Part shown: positions 6,473 through 13,513 of the stretch, piece after piece | Numbering within the stretch: position 1 is the stretch's first letter | Layout of the letters: every line of letters starts with the position of its first letter | Assembly: GCA_905197435.1 (NCBI GenBank) | Contig: CAJJYX010000080.1 | Coordinates: forward strand, 1-13,513 | Origin: an uncultured Bacteroides sp. | Lineage (GTDB): Bacteria; Bacteroidota; Bacteroidia; Bacteroidales; Bacteroidaceae | DNA length: 13,513 bases | Reading direction: 5' to 3' | Position numbers and translations under genes: made by a program | The notes under the pieces: generated by a model | Seen by the model: only the letters and a program-made list of their open reading frames with translations | What the model was told of the DNA's origin: nothing | The model's database searches: none

Positions 6473-8071
6473 TTACTTCTTGAATTTTACAGCCGCCTCC
6501 TCAATGGGCAGACCGGTCTTGTAGTTTTCGATGTAGGCGTTGAAGCCGGATACATCCTCAGCCGTTGGCGATACCTCGATACCGGCATCACCGGCAAACA
6601 CATGCTCATCCAGAAATTCGGCAAGAGACTGTTTCTTTTCATTGTTCACGAGGTAAGAGCCGAGTAGGGCAATGCCCCAAGCGCCGCCTTCACCGGCTGT
6701 TTCCATGACGGAGATAGGTGAATTGATGGCTGCTGCAAGTATTCTTTGGCCTACACCTTTTGTCTTGAACAGTCCCCCGTGTCCCGTGATTCTGTCAACT
6801 TTGATTTTTTCTTCTTTGAAAAGGATGTCATTACCGAGCTTGAGTACTCCGACTGCAGCGTACAAGTGGGCACGCATGAAGTTGGCAAGATTGAACCGGT
6901 CGTTTGTCGAACGTACAAACAACGGCCTTCCTTCTGCAAATCCCGTAATCGGTTCGCCCGAGAAGTAGTTGTATGAAACAAGGCCTCCGCAATCTGCCTC
7001 GCCCGTAAGTGCATGGTTATAGAGCTTTCCGTATATTTCATCCATATCTACGGGTATGCCCATAAGTTCTTGGTATTCTTTGAACAAGTTGACCCATGCA
7101 TTGAGGTCGGAGGTACAGTTGTTGCAATGTACCATGGCTACGAGACTTCCGTCCGGAGTCGTTACCATATCAATCATTTCGTAGGGCTTTGACAACTCTT
7201 TCTCCAATACAATCATGGAGAATGAGGATGTACCTGCCGAGACGTTTCCGGTGCGCTGTCTGACAGCATTGGTCGCAACCATGCCGGTACCGGCATCTCC
7301 TTCCGGCGGACAGACAGGTATTCCGGCTTTTAAATGGCCTGAAACATCAAGCTTTTGGGCCCCTTCCGGTGTAAGGTAACCGGCGTTCTCGCCTGCAGGC
7401 AATACCTTTGGCAAAATATCGTGCAATCTCCAGTTGTATCCTTTCGGAGCAATCAGGTTGTCGAATTTGGCTATCATCTCGGCCGAATAGTTCTTGGTGT
7501 CCGGGTCTATGGGGAGCATGCCTGAGGCATCGCCTATGCCCAATACCTTCTGGCCTGTTATCTGCCAATGGACAAAGCCGGCAAGAGTGGTCAGATAATC
7601 AATCTCCTTGACATGCTCTTCATTATCCAGAATGGCCTGATACAAGTGGGATATACTCCATCTCAGCGGTATATTGTAGACAAATAGCTCTGATAGGGCT
7701 GCTGCTGCCTGACTTGTATTCGTGTTTCTCCATGTACGGAACGGCACAAGAATTTCTTCTTTCTCATCGAATGCCATATAACCGTGCATCATGGCACTGA
7801 CACCGATTGCAGCTAATGTTTCTATCTCTATACCATAGAGATTCTTTACATTCGAACGAAGATCGGCGTAGCAATCCTGAAGTCCGTACCATATAGCTTC
7901 AACGCTATATGTCCAAAGTCCATCGACCAGTTGATTTTCCCAAGTATGACTGCCTTGGGCAATCGGCTTGTTCTCTTGGTCAATCAGAACTGCTTTTATT
8001 CGTGTGGAACCAAGTTCTATACCCAGAATGGCTTTACCGGTTTCTATGGTTGATTTTGCATCTGATTTCAT
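6473..8071 (-). CDS. araB: FGGY-family carbohydrate kinase, probable L-ribulokinase
   Basis: This 532-residue sugar kinase of the FGGY family is predicted to phosphorylate L-ribulose to L-ribulose-5-P with ATP, in the cytoplasm. The N-terminal phosphate-1 loop [17 protein letters not shown] (15-31) follows a 14-residue lead-in; there is no later Met close by, so the lead-in is kept. The catalytic base is probably Asp259 in [10 protein letters not shown], followed by [11 protein letters not shown] (274-284) of the second actin-like domain. A glycine-rich adenosine-binding stretch ([18 protein letters not shown]) lies near residue 433. It looks unlike classic E. coli AraB (MAIAIGLDFGSDSVRAL), so it seems to be a different FGGY subgroup filling the same role. 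The role comes mainly from position between araA (104 bp upstream) and the arabinofuranosidase; xylulokinase activity cannot be excluded. Confidence 0.88.
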   Translation of the reverse strand: MKSDAKSTIETGKAILGIELGSTRIKAVLIDQENKPIAQGSHTWENQLVDGLWTYSVEAIWYGLQDCYADLRSNVKNLYGIEIETLAAIGVSAMMHGYMAFDEKEEILVPFRTWRNTNTSQAAAALSELFVYNIPLRWSISHLYQAILDNEEHVKEIDYLTTLAGFVHWQITGQKVLGIGDASGMLPIDPDTKNYSAEMIAKFDNLIAPKGYNWRLHDILPKVLPAGENAGYLTPEGAQKLDVSGHLKAGIPVCPPEGDAGTGMVATNAVRQRTGNVSAGTSSFSMIVLEKELSKPYEMIDMVTTPDGSLVAMVHCNNCTSDLNAWVNLFKEYQELMGIPVDMDEIYGKLYNHALTGEADCGGLVSYNYFSGEPITGFAEGRPLFVRSTNDRFNLANFMRAHLYAAVGVLKLGNDILFKEEKIKVDRITGHGGLFKTKGVGQRILAAAINSPISVMETAGEGGAWGIALLGSYLVNNEKKQSLAEFLDEHVFAGDAGIEVSPTAEDVSGFNAYIENYKTGLPIEEAAVKFKK

Positions 8072-8092
8072 GGTATTAATTACAAATTACGG

Positions 8093-8167
8093 GTTTATAG
8101 TATCATTTATAAACTACGAATTACTAATTACGCATGCCACGAAGGTAATTGGTAATTAGTAATTCGT
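8093..8167 (-). repeat. two stem-loops in the araA-araB spacer
   Basis: ACGAATTACTAATTAC (8116-8131) and GTAATTAGTAATTCGT (8152-8167) form a perfect 16-bp inverted repeat around a 20-nt loop. Next to it GTTTATA (8093-8099) and TATAAAC (8108-8114) form a 7-bp stem. In the araA-araB message both would fold between the araA stop and the araB start at 8071. They lack a T-run terminator, so they look like a processing, stability or attenuation element rather than an end of transcription. The AATTAC word recurs five times in the spacer, counting both strands. Confidence 0.65.
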
Positions 8168-8175
8168 GATGGTTA

Positions 8176-9684
8176 TCAGCAAAGTGCCTTGTTCAGCAAG
8201 TAGTATACTTCATTCATGCGCAGTTCTTTCTTGAACTCGCTGATGGTGGTGTTTTCATCGATGACTACCATTTCGATGCCTGCCATTTCGGCAAAATCTT
8301 CCCAATACTCTGCCGTCAGGTCGTAAGAGAAACTGGTATGGTGGGTTCCACCGGCCAAGATCCATGCTGCAGCGCCAATTTCGAGGTTGGGCATCGGAAT
8401 CCACAGTGCACTGGCAACGGGAAGCTTCGGCAGCGGTTTACTCTTGATGCATTCTACCTTGTTCACGATGAGGCGGAAACGGTTGCCAAGATCGACAATG
8501 GTGGCAGCTACACCTTTACCTTGCTTGCTGGTGAATACCAGGCGGGCTGTTTCGCTGTCGATGCCGATGCTTAGGCGGTGCACTTCGAGCTTCGGCTTTT
8601 GCTCGGCAATCAGCGGACAAACTTCCAGCATGTGGGCTTGCAGGATGGCACTCTTTTCTCCGTCGAAATTCAAGGTATAGTCTTCGAGGAAAGAGCATCC
8701 ATTGGGCATTCCTTGACTCATGAACCAAGTGGTGCGGTAGAGTGCGGCTGTTTTCCAGTCACCTTCGGCACCGAAACCGTAACCTTCTGCCATCAGGCGT
8801 TGGGAAGCCAGTCCGGGGATTTGGTCGAAGTCGCCCAAATCATTGAAGTTGGTAGTAAATCCTTTGGCACCGGTGTCCTTCAGTACACGGCGGATGGCGA
8901 TCTCTGCTTTAGCGGAGTTCCATACTTTGGTATAGGCTTCCGTACCTTCCTGTTCGAGGGCGGCATCGTGGTCGTAGAGCTTGAAGTATTCGGCTACAAG
9001 AGCTTTCACATCTTCGTCTGCAACCGCATTGTAGTATGTCATCACGTCGTTGATGGGGTAGTAGTCCACATGATAGCCCAGCACTTGTTCTGCGCTGACC
9101 TTGTCACCGTCTGTCACTGCTACATTGTTCATCTGGTCGCCAAAGCGGATGATGAGCATGTCTTGTGCATCGGCCCACGCGGCAGCCACGCGCATCCATT
9201 CGGCTATTTGTTTTTGCGCTTTTTCGTCTTGCCAGTGCCCTACTACCACTTTGCGGTTCTTGCGCATACGGGTAACGATGTGGCCGAATTCACGGTCACC
9301 ATGAGCCGATTGGTTCAGGTTCATGAAGTCCATATCCATTGTTTCCCAAGGAATTTCCTTGTTGAATTGGGTGTGGAAGTGCAACAAGGGTTTCTTCAGC
9401 TCTTGAAGCCCGTGAATCCACATCTTGGCAGGAGAGAAAGTGTGCATCCAAGTGATGACTCCGATGCATTTCTCGTCATTGTTTGCTGCTTTGAAAGCTG
9501 CCGTAACTTCTTTGGATGAGTTGACAGTTCCTTTGTATACCACCTTTACAGGCAACTTGCCGGACTCATTCAGTCCTTTTACCATTTCATTGCTGTGTGC
9601 ATCTACTGCTACGACTGCGTCACCTCCGTACAAGAGCTGTGCTCCAGTTACGAACCATACTTCATATTGATCAAATGCGTTCAT
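8176..9684 (-). CDS. araA: L-arabinose isomerase
   Basis: This 502-residue enzyme (E. coli AraA is 500) converts L-arabinose to L-ribulose, the first cytoplasmic step of the pathway. Conserved stretches run its full length: YEVWFVTGAQLLYGG (7-21), WMHTFSPAKMWIHGL (79-93), HFHTQFNKEIPW (102-113), MDFMNLNQSAHGDREFG (118-134). The metal ligands are visible: Glu307 in GAEGDWKTAAL, Glu334 in SFLEDYTLNF, His351 in AHMLEVCP and a His of GGTHHTSFS (His448/449). I chose the ATG at 9684-9682, giving MNAFDQYEVWF, because it aligns with the family N-terminus. The frame stays open to an ATG at 9762, but that would add 26 unrelated residues and run into the end of araD. With this start the gap to araD is 43 bp. 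Confidence 0.97.
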   Translation of the reverse strand: MNAFDQYEVWFVTGAQLLYGGDAVVAVDAHSNEMVKGLNESGKLPVKVVYKGTVNSSKEVTAAFKAANNDEKCIGVITWMHTFSPAKMWIHGLQELKKPLLHFHTQFNKEIPWETMDMDFMNLNQSAHGDREFGHIVTRMRKNRKVVVGHWQDEKAQKQIAEWMRVAAAWADAQDMLIIRFGDQMNNVAVTDGDKVSAEQVLGYHVDYYPINDVMTYYNAVADEDVKALVAEYFKLYDHDAALEQEGTEAYTKVWNSAKAEIAIRRVLKDTGAKGFTTNFNDLGDFDQIPGLASQRLMAEGYGFGAEGDWKTAALYRTTWFMSQGMPNGCSFLEDYTLNFDGEKSAILQAHMLEVCPLIAEQKPKLEVHRLSIGIDSETARLVFTSKQGKGVAATIVDLGNRFRLIVNKVECIKSKPLPKLPVASALWIPMPNLEIGAAAWILAGGTHHTSFSYDLTAEYWEDFAEMAGIEMVVIDENTTISEFKKELRMNEVYYLLNKALC

Positions 9685-9727
9685 CTTACTTATTGTTTTT
9701 AATGATTGTTGTTCTATTGAATACTTG

Positions 9728-10417
9728 TTATTTCTTTTGCCCATAGTATGCATTCGGCCCATGCTTGCGGTTGAAGTGCTTTTCTATCAGCAACGGATTC
9801 ATGGTCAGGTTGGGATTGATGGTGTAGGCTATGCTTGCCATCTTTGCCACTTGTTCCATGACTACGGCGTTATGTACGGCATCATCTGCATCTTTTCCCC
9901 AGGAAAAGGGACCGTGGTTCTTTACCAGCACTCCGGGAGTATGTACCGGATTCAATCCTTCAAACCGTTTGACGATGACATTGCCCGTTTCCAATTCATA
10001 GGCACCACCCACTTCCTCGGCTGTCATGTCTGCCGTGCAGGGAATGGCATCGTGGAAATAATCGGCATGCGTAGTCCCGATATTGGGCAGGTCGCATCCA
10101 GCTTGTGCCCATGCTGTGGCGTAGGTGGAATGTGTATGTACCACTCCGCCGATTTCGGGGAATGCTTTGTAGAGGACGACATGGGTAGGAGTGTCCGAGG
10201 AGGGGTTTAATTTCCCCTCAACCACTTTTCCTTCAAGGTCTACCACCACCATGTCTTCTGCTTTCATTTCATCATAACTCACTCCGCTGGGTTTGATGAC
10301 TACCAGACCCGACTTGCGGTCGATGCCCGATACGTTGCCCCAAGTGAAGATGACCAATCCGTGCTTCACCAGTTCAAGGTTGGCATGGAATACTTTGTCT
10401 TTCAGTGCTTCCAGCAT
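9728..10417 (-). CDS. araD: L-ribulose-5-phosphate 4-epimerase
   Basis: This 229-residue class II aldolase-fold enzyme turns L-ribulose-5-P into D-xylulose-5-P, which transketolase at the end of the locus can use. The zinc site is complete: His94 and His96 in [14 protein letters not shown] and His168 in [10 protein letters not shown]. Asp75 in SSDTPTH and Asp119 in THADYF match residues known in the E. coli enzyme. The N-terminal substrate/phosphate loop is [10 protein letters not shown] (25-34), followed by [11 protein letters not shown] conserved C-terminal tyrosine is in NAYYGQKK. Length matches E. coli AraD (231). It starts 45 bp after the regulator gene ends and stops 43 bp before araA, so it is part of one operon. 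The related UlaF and SgbE epimerases use the same substrate, but araA next door settles the pathway. Confidence 0.96.
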   Translation of the reverse strand: MLEALKDKVFHANLELVKHGLVIFTWGNVSGIDRKSGLVVIKPSGVSYDEMKAEDMVVVDLEGKVVEGKLNPSSDTPTHVVLYKAFPEIGGVVHTHSTYATAWAQAGCDLPNIGTTHADYFHDAIPCTADMTAEEVGGAYELETGNVIVKRFEGLNPVHTPGVLVKNHGPFSWGKDADDAVHNAVVMEQVAKMASIAYTINPNLTMNPLLIEKHFNRKHGPNAYYGQKK

Positions 10418-10462
10418 ATTGTTTTTGATTACTAATTACAATTGTTTTGATTATTAGGCTTT
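10418..10462. repeat. imperfect direct repeat in the araR-araD spacer
   Basis: The 45-bp gap contains ATTGTTTTTGATTACTA (from 10418) and ATTGTTTTGATTATTA (from 10441), separated by 6 bp and differing by one indel and one base. It is AT-rich and precedes the araD start, so it may only be translation-leader sequence. I see no promoter box. Confidence 0.45.
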
Positions 10463-11140
10463 TCAAAGCTTGAATTTCGGAGCTTTGCGGTATGCCTTCT
10501 CGTTAAACTGATATAAGGCAGCTCCCCGTTTGGAGGCTGTTTTATCAATCTTGTCCGTTTTCTCGATATAATCCATTTCTGCTATGCGCTTGCGGAAGTT
10601 CCGTTTGTCAATGGGTTCACCATATATGGCTTCATACAAACTTTGCAGTTGTGACAGCGTAAACAGCTTGGGTAGCAGGTTAAAGCCGATTGGTTCGGTG
10701 GATGCTTTTTGTTGCATCAATTTCCGGGCCTGTTCCACCATTTGCGGATGGTCGAAGATTAGCGCCGGCAGTTCATTGATATTTACCCAAAAAGCATTGT
10801 GCTGCTGTACCAACTCCTTGTCGTATTCGTTGATGTTGATGAGTGCATAGTAAGCGATGGAGACTACGCGTTCTCCCGGATCGCGGTCTATGGCTCCAAA
10901 AGCGCCGACTTGTTCCATATATACATCTTTCAGTCCGGTCAGTTCATTAAGAACCCGTTTGGCTGCGTCATCCACGCTTTCGCTTTCCTGCACGAATCCA
11001 CCCATCAACGACCATTCGCCCATTGCCGGCTCGAAGTTCCTTTTCAGTAGCAGCAGGTTTAATTCACCCTCGTTGAAACCGAAGATGATACAGTCGATGC
11101 CTACATAGAGTTTCGGATTTGAACTGTAGTAATTATTCAT
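10463..11140 (-). CDS. araR: NrtR-family arabinose regulator (Nudix-like domain plus winged helix)
   Basis: The protein is 225 residues long. Residues 10-145 form a Nudix-like domain: PAMGEWSLMGGFVQESESV leads into the box position GGFVQE...KRVLNELTGL (47-70), where the catalytic REUxEE of true hydrolases is replaced by RVLNEL, so hydrolysis is unlikely. Residues from about 155 (LPKLFTLSQLQSLYEAIYG, then DKRNFRKRI) to the end form a winged helix-turn-helix for DNA binding. NrtR-type proteins bind sugar or nucleotide ligands in the Nudix domain; a Bacteroides thetaiotaomicron member (AraR) is established as an L-arabinose-responsive repressor of arabinose genes. This one sits inside the locus, between the symporter and araD, and probably controls it and itself. 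The start ATG at 11140-11138 gives the usual YVGIDCIIFGF opening. No signal or membrane segment. Confidence 0.9.
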   Translation of the reverse strand: MNNYYSSNPKLYVGIDCIIFGFNEGELNLLLLKRNFEPAMGEWSLMGGFVQESESVDDAAKRVLNELTGLKDVYMEQVGAFGAIDRDPGERVVSIAYYALININEYDKELVQQHNAFWVNINELPALIFDHPQMVEQARKLMQQKASTEPIGFNLLPKLFTLSQLQSLYEAIYGEPIDKRNFRKRIAEMDYIEKTDKIDKTASKRGAALYQFNEKAYRKAPKFKL

Positions 11141-11166
11141 ATCTTAATTTTTATAGTTTAAGGGGG

Positions 11167-11197
11167 ATGCCGCATGGATTGTAAATCTTAGCGGCAT
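11167..11197 (-). repeat. stem-loop between symporter gene and araR
   Basis: On the minus strand ATGCCGC (11197-11191) pairs with GCGGCAT (11173-11167) perfectly. A 3x3 internal loop then leads to GATT/AATC (11187-11184 and 11180-11177) closing a 3-nt loop. It begins 9 nt after the symporter stop and is followed by five C and an AT-rich run to the araR start, without a T-run. It may stabilise the upstream message or lower read-through into araR. Confidence 0.6.
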
Positions 11198-11205
11198 ACC
11201 GCGAT

Positions 11206-12900
11206 TTACCAGAAATACCAATAGAAGGCAGCAGTAATGCCCAGGATAATAAGGGTGTGAATTATGTCCCATTTATTCCAGCTGGCACGTGTAGTCGCTT
11301 TCTGTTCAGGAGTTGATGTCCCGAATACCAGGCCTTGAATTTTCTCTGCACTTGGGGCGGCAGTCAACATGCTGACTACAATGACTGTCACTATGCAGAA
11401 CAGGAACATCCATCCGCAGAAGAACAGCCAGTTCATGTCATAGAACAGATATTTGAATATGCCGCCTGTCACACTTTCGACATTACTGTAGTATATCTTC
11501 GCTCCAAGACGGGTCAAGCCGATAATCATTCCGGCAATCAGTCCCCACATGCCGCCTTGTGCAGATGTGCGCTTCCAACAGATACCTAAGAGGAAGGCTG
11601 CGGCAATGCCCGGTGCCAACACGGATTGTACGTCTTGCAGATAAGTATAGAGCACATCACCTACGCTACGCATGATTGGAATCCATAGAATGCCAAGTAT
11701 TACGATAACGACGGTTGCCATCTGACCGATGCCCACCAGCTTCTTCTCGGAAGTACTCGGCTTGAAGCGCTTGTAGAAGTCGATGGTGAAAAGCATGGCT
11801 GACGAGTTGAACAAAGAAGCGAGTGAACTCATCAAGGCAGCGAGAATACCGCAAACGACCAAGCCTTTTACTCCGGCAGGAAGCAGCTTGGCCACCAAGG
11901 TCGGGAAAGCGGCGTCTGCATTGGCATTTCCGTTGGCCAGCATGGGGAGGAACCCTTCGCCACCTGCACCGATGTACTTCTGATGCAGGGCGAAAGCAAT
12001 CATACCCGGAATCAGGAACAAGAATACTGGTAACAGCTTCAGGTAAGCGCCGAAGATAGTACCGCGGCGTGCTTCTCTCTCATTCTTTCCGGAAAGCACA
12101 CGCTGCACGATGAACTGGTCTGTACACCAATACCAGAAGCCGATGATTGCAGAACCTATCAGTGCACCCAGCCAGGGGAAGTTCGGGTCATTGTTGCTGC
12201 GAATCAGTTCGGTCATCGTATTCCCGTAATCGTTTACTGTAACTGCACCGCAGATTCTCATCATTTCGTCCCAGCCTCCCAGTTCTTTAAAACCAAGGAC
12301 CAAGATAATCAGTGAACCCAACAGTAGAATAGGGGTTTGAAGCACTGATGTGTAGAGTACGGACTTCATGCCACCGAAGATGGTGTATAGTGCGGTCAAC
12401 ACAACCAGCCCGATAGCGGCAATCCAGAAGAAATCGATTCCCCAAAGGGTATCAATGCCGAACACTTGCTGGAACACCAGTCCACCGGCATAAACGGTTA
12501 CCGCCACCTTTGTCAGTACATAGCTGATTAATGAAATGACGGACAATATCGTACGTGACTGCGGGTTATAGCGGCGTTCCAGGAATTCGGGCATTGTGTA
12601 TACCATGCTTCGCGAATAGAATGGAACGAATACCCAACCGAGGATAAGAATCATCCATCCTTGTATTTCCCAATGTGCCATCGCCATACCGCTGGAAGCA
12701 CCGGCACCGGCTAATCCGATTAAGTGTTCCGAACCGATGTTGGATGCAAATATGGATGCACCTATGGCGAGCCATGTGGCATCACGTCCACCTAAAAAAT
12801 AATCAGCCGAATCATTCTGCTTTTGTTTGACTACCCAAACAATAATACCGATCAGAGCCAGAAAAAAGACTCCGATTACTAGCCAATCTAATGCTTCCAC
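11206..12900 (-). CDS. SSS-family sodium/sugar symporter, probable L-arabinose transporter
   Basis: This 564-residue polytopic inner-membrane protein has about 14 hydrophobic segments and belongs to the solute:sodium symporter family. It aligns by eye along its length with Vibrio vSGLT. Matching positions include LGGRDATWLAIGAS (36-49), NIGSEHLIG (54-62), the sugar-site Glu78 in AHWEIQGW, WYWCTDQFIVQR (256-267; Asp261 where vSGLT has Asn260), Lys288 in AYLKLLP, the Na2-site Ser358/Ser359 in AALMSSLASLFNSSA, and Gln422 in YLQDVQS. It probably imports L-arabinose with sodium. Substrate is inferred from the operon: the aldose epimerase ends 25 bp upstream and araR starts 65 bp downstream. The ATG at 12900 places the first membrane helix at residues 5-24, as expected. 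Another monosaccharide such as galactose or xylose is possible from the family alone. Confidence 0.93.
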   Translation of the reverse strand: MEALDWLVIGVFFLALIGIIVWVVKQKQNDSADYFLGGRDATWLAIGASIFASNIGSEHLIGLAGAGASSGMAMAHWEIQGWMILILGWVFVPFYSRSMVYTMPEFLERRYNPQSRTILSVISLISYVLTKVAVTVYAGGLVFQQVFGIDTLWGIDFFWIAAIGLVVLTALYTIFGGMKSVLYTSVLQTPILLLGSLIILVLGFKELGGWDEMMRICGAVTVNDYGNTMTELIRSNNDPNFPWLGALIGSAIIGFWYWCTDQFIVQRVLSGKNEREARRGTIFGAYLKLLPVFLFLIPGMIAFALHQKYIGAGGEGFLPMLANGNANADAAFPTLVAKLLPAGVKGLVVCGILAALMSSLASLFNSSAMLFTIDFYKRFKPSTSEKKLVGIGQMATVVIVILGILWIPIMRSVGDVLYTYLQDVQSVLAPGIAAAFLLGICWKRTSAQGGMWGLIAGMIIGLTRLGAKIYYSNVESVTGGIFKYLFYDMNWLFFCGWMFLFCIVTVIVVSMLTAAPSAEKIQGLVFGTSTPEQKATTRASWNKWDIIHTLIILGITAAFYWYFW

Positions 12901-12925
12901 AATTCTAATATTTAAAAGTTAACTA

Positions 12926-13513
12926 TTATTTCTCTACCGAGAATTTGAAAATACATTCGCTGTTGTAAGTCTGTCCCGGTTCCAGAATAACAGAAGGCCA
13001 TTGCGGCTTATTGGGGCTGTCTGGATAATGTTGAGTTTCCAGACATACGGAAGCGCGTTGGTTGTAGACGATCCCTTTCTTTCCTTTTACAGTTCCGTCC
13101 AGGAAATTACCTGTATATACTTGGATACCCGGTTCGTCAGTGTATACTTCTAAGCTGATACCGCTTTCGGGAGAGGTGAGTTTGGCGGCAAGTTGTTTGA
13201 CATCGCCATTGGTGTTCAATACCCAGTTATGGTCGTACCCGTTACCATATTTCAATTGTATGAAATCAAAGTTGGTAATGTCCCGGCCTACGGCTTTTGG
13301 GGTAGTAAAATCCATGGGAGTATCTTTTACCGGTACAATTTCTCCAGTAGTCATATAAGTCCGGTCTACTGGAGTGTAATTATCGGCATTGACATATAAT
13401 ATGTGGTCTGTGGCTGCTTTAGACGGATTGCCGGATAGATTGAAGTAGGAATGGTTGGTCATGTTGATAACTGTTTTTTTATCAGTAGTTGCGCTATATT
13501 TGATATCTATGGC
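12926..13513 (-). CDS. galM: aldose 1-epimerase (mutarotase), partial: N-terminal part outside window
   Basis: The frame runs without a stop to the right edge, giving 195 C-terminal residues; an intact mutarotase is about 340-380 long. An internal Met in VINMTNHSYFNLSG is not the start: the sequence upstream (AIDIKYSATTDKKTVIN) is also conserved family sequence. Visible hallmarks are the catalytic His of TNHSYFNLSG, GYDHNWVLN with the sugar-binding Asp, EPGIQVYTGNFLDG, the VCLETQHYPDSPN motif, and the catalytic Glu of SVILEPGQTYNSE. It interconverts alpha and beta anomers of an aldose, here presumably L-arabinose, for uptake or for the isomerase. Being first in the visible order, it probably opens the operon, with the main AraR-controlled promoter beyond position 13513. 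An N-terminal signal or lipobox, common in Bacteroides mutarotases, cannot be checked here. Confidence 0.94.
   Translation of the reverse strand, partial: AIDIKYSATTDKKTVINMTNHSYFNLSGNPSKAATDHILYVNADNYTPVDRTYMTTGEIVPVKDTPMDFTTPKAVGRDITNFDFIQLKYGNGYDHNWVLNTNGDVKQLAAKLTSPESGISLEVYTDEPGIQVYTGNFLDGTVKGKKGIVYNQRASVCLETQHYPDSPNKPQWPSVILEPGQTYNSECIFKFSVEK

Noticed and set aside
8081..8100. Promoter -7 box before araB
   Set aside because: The TTTG here has GT, not TA, at the required spacing, so TAnnTTTG is not met.
9685..9762. 26-residue N-terminal extension of araA
   Set aside because: It would overlap the araD 3' end, does not resemble AraA N-termini, and the ATG at 9684 matches the family start.
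12926..13462. Complete 178-residue mutarotase starting at MTNHSYF
   Set aside because: That Met is inside the conserved core; the frame continues upstream with family sequence to the window edge, so the gene is partial.

Overview
The window looks like a piece of a Bacteroides chromosome (or a close relative in Bacteroidales). The signs are protein families and gene order typical of gut Bacteroides, promoter -7 boxes of the Bacteroidetes type (TAnnTTTG), weak Shine-Dalgarno signals, and a Bacteroides-style palindromic intergenic repeat. Every gene I can support lies on the minus strand, so transcription runs from high to low coordinates. The many plus-strand open frames are antisense shadows.

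Region 1 (1-1293) is the start of a 2-oxoacid:ferredoxin oxidoreductase operon: a small TPR protein, a 2x[4Fe-4S] ferredoxin-like subunit, and the N-terminal 251 codons of a VorB-type alpha subunit that runs off the left edge. A -7 box sits just upstream. Region 2 (1294-1850) has no gene; it holds that promoter and a 163-bp palindromic repeat element with 23-bp perfect inverted ends.

Region 3 (1851-13513) is an L-arabinose utilisation locus. In transcription order it has an aldose 1-epimerase (partial at the right edge), an SSS-family sodium/sugar symporter, an NrtR/AraR-type Nudix-winged-helix regulator, L-ribulose-5-P 4-epimerase (araD), L-arabinose isomerase (araA), an FGGY-family kinase (araB role), an exported GH51 alpha-L-arabinofuranosidase, transketolase and ribose-5-P isomerase B. 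Together they release arabinose from arabino-oligosaccharides, import it, convert it to D-xylulose-5-P, and pass that into the non-oxidative pentose phosphate pathway. Tight spacing from the epimerase through araA suggests one operon whose main promoter lies outside the window. tkt-rpiB seems to have its own promoter in the 191-bp gap after the GH51 gene.

The protein content matches a known type of Bacteroides arabinose locus, and I see no new enzyme system. The least explained sequence is the 344-bp spacer between araB and the GH51 gene. It carries two sets of repeats with the same 22-bp period: an AAGTGT/CACAT pair next to the GH51 gene, and four tandem 22-bp units ending in TGAACA, framed by a 10-bp perfect inverted repeat. 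Several other intergenic stem-loops (tkt/rpiB, araA/araB, symporter/araR) are recorded separately.
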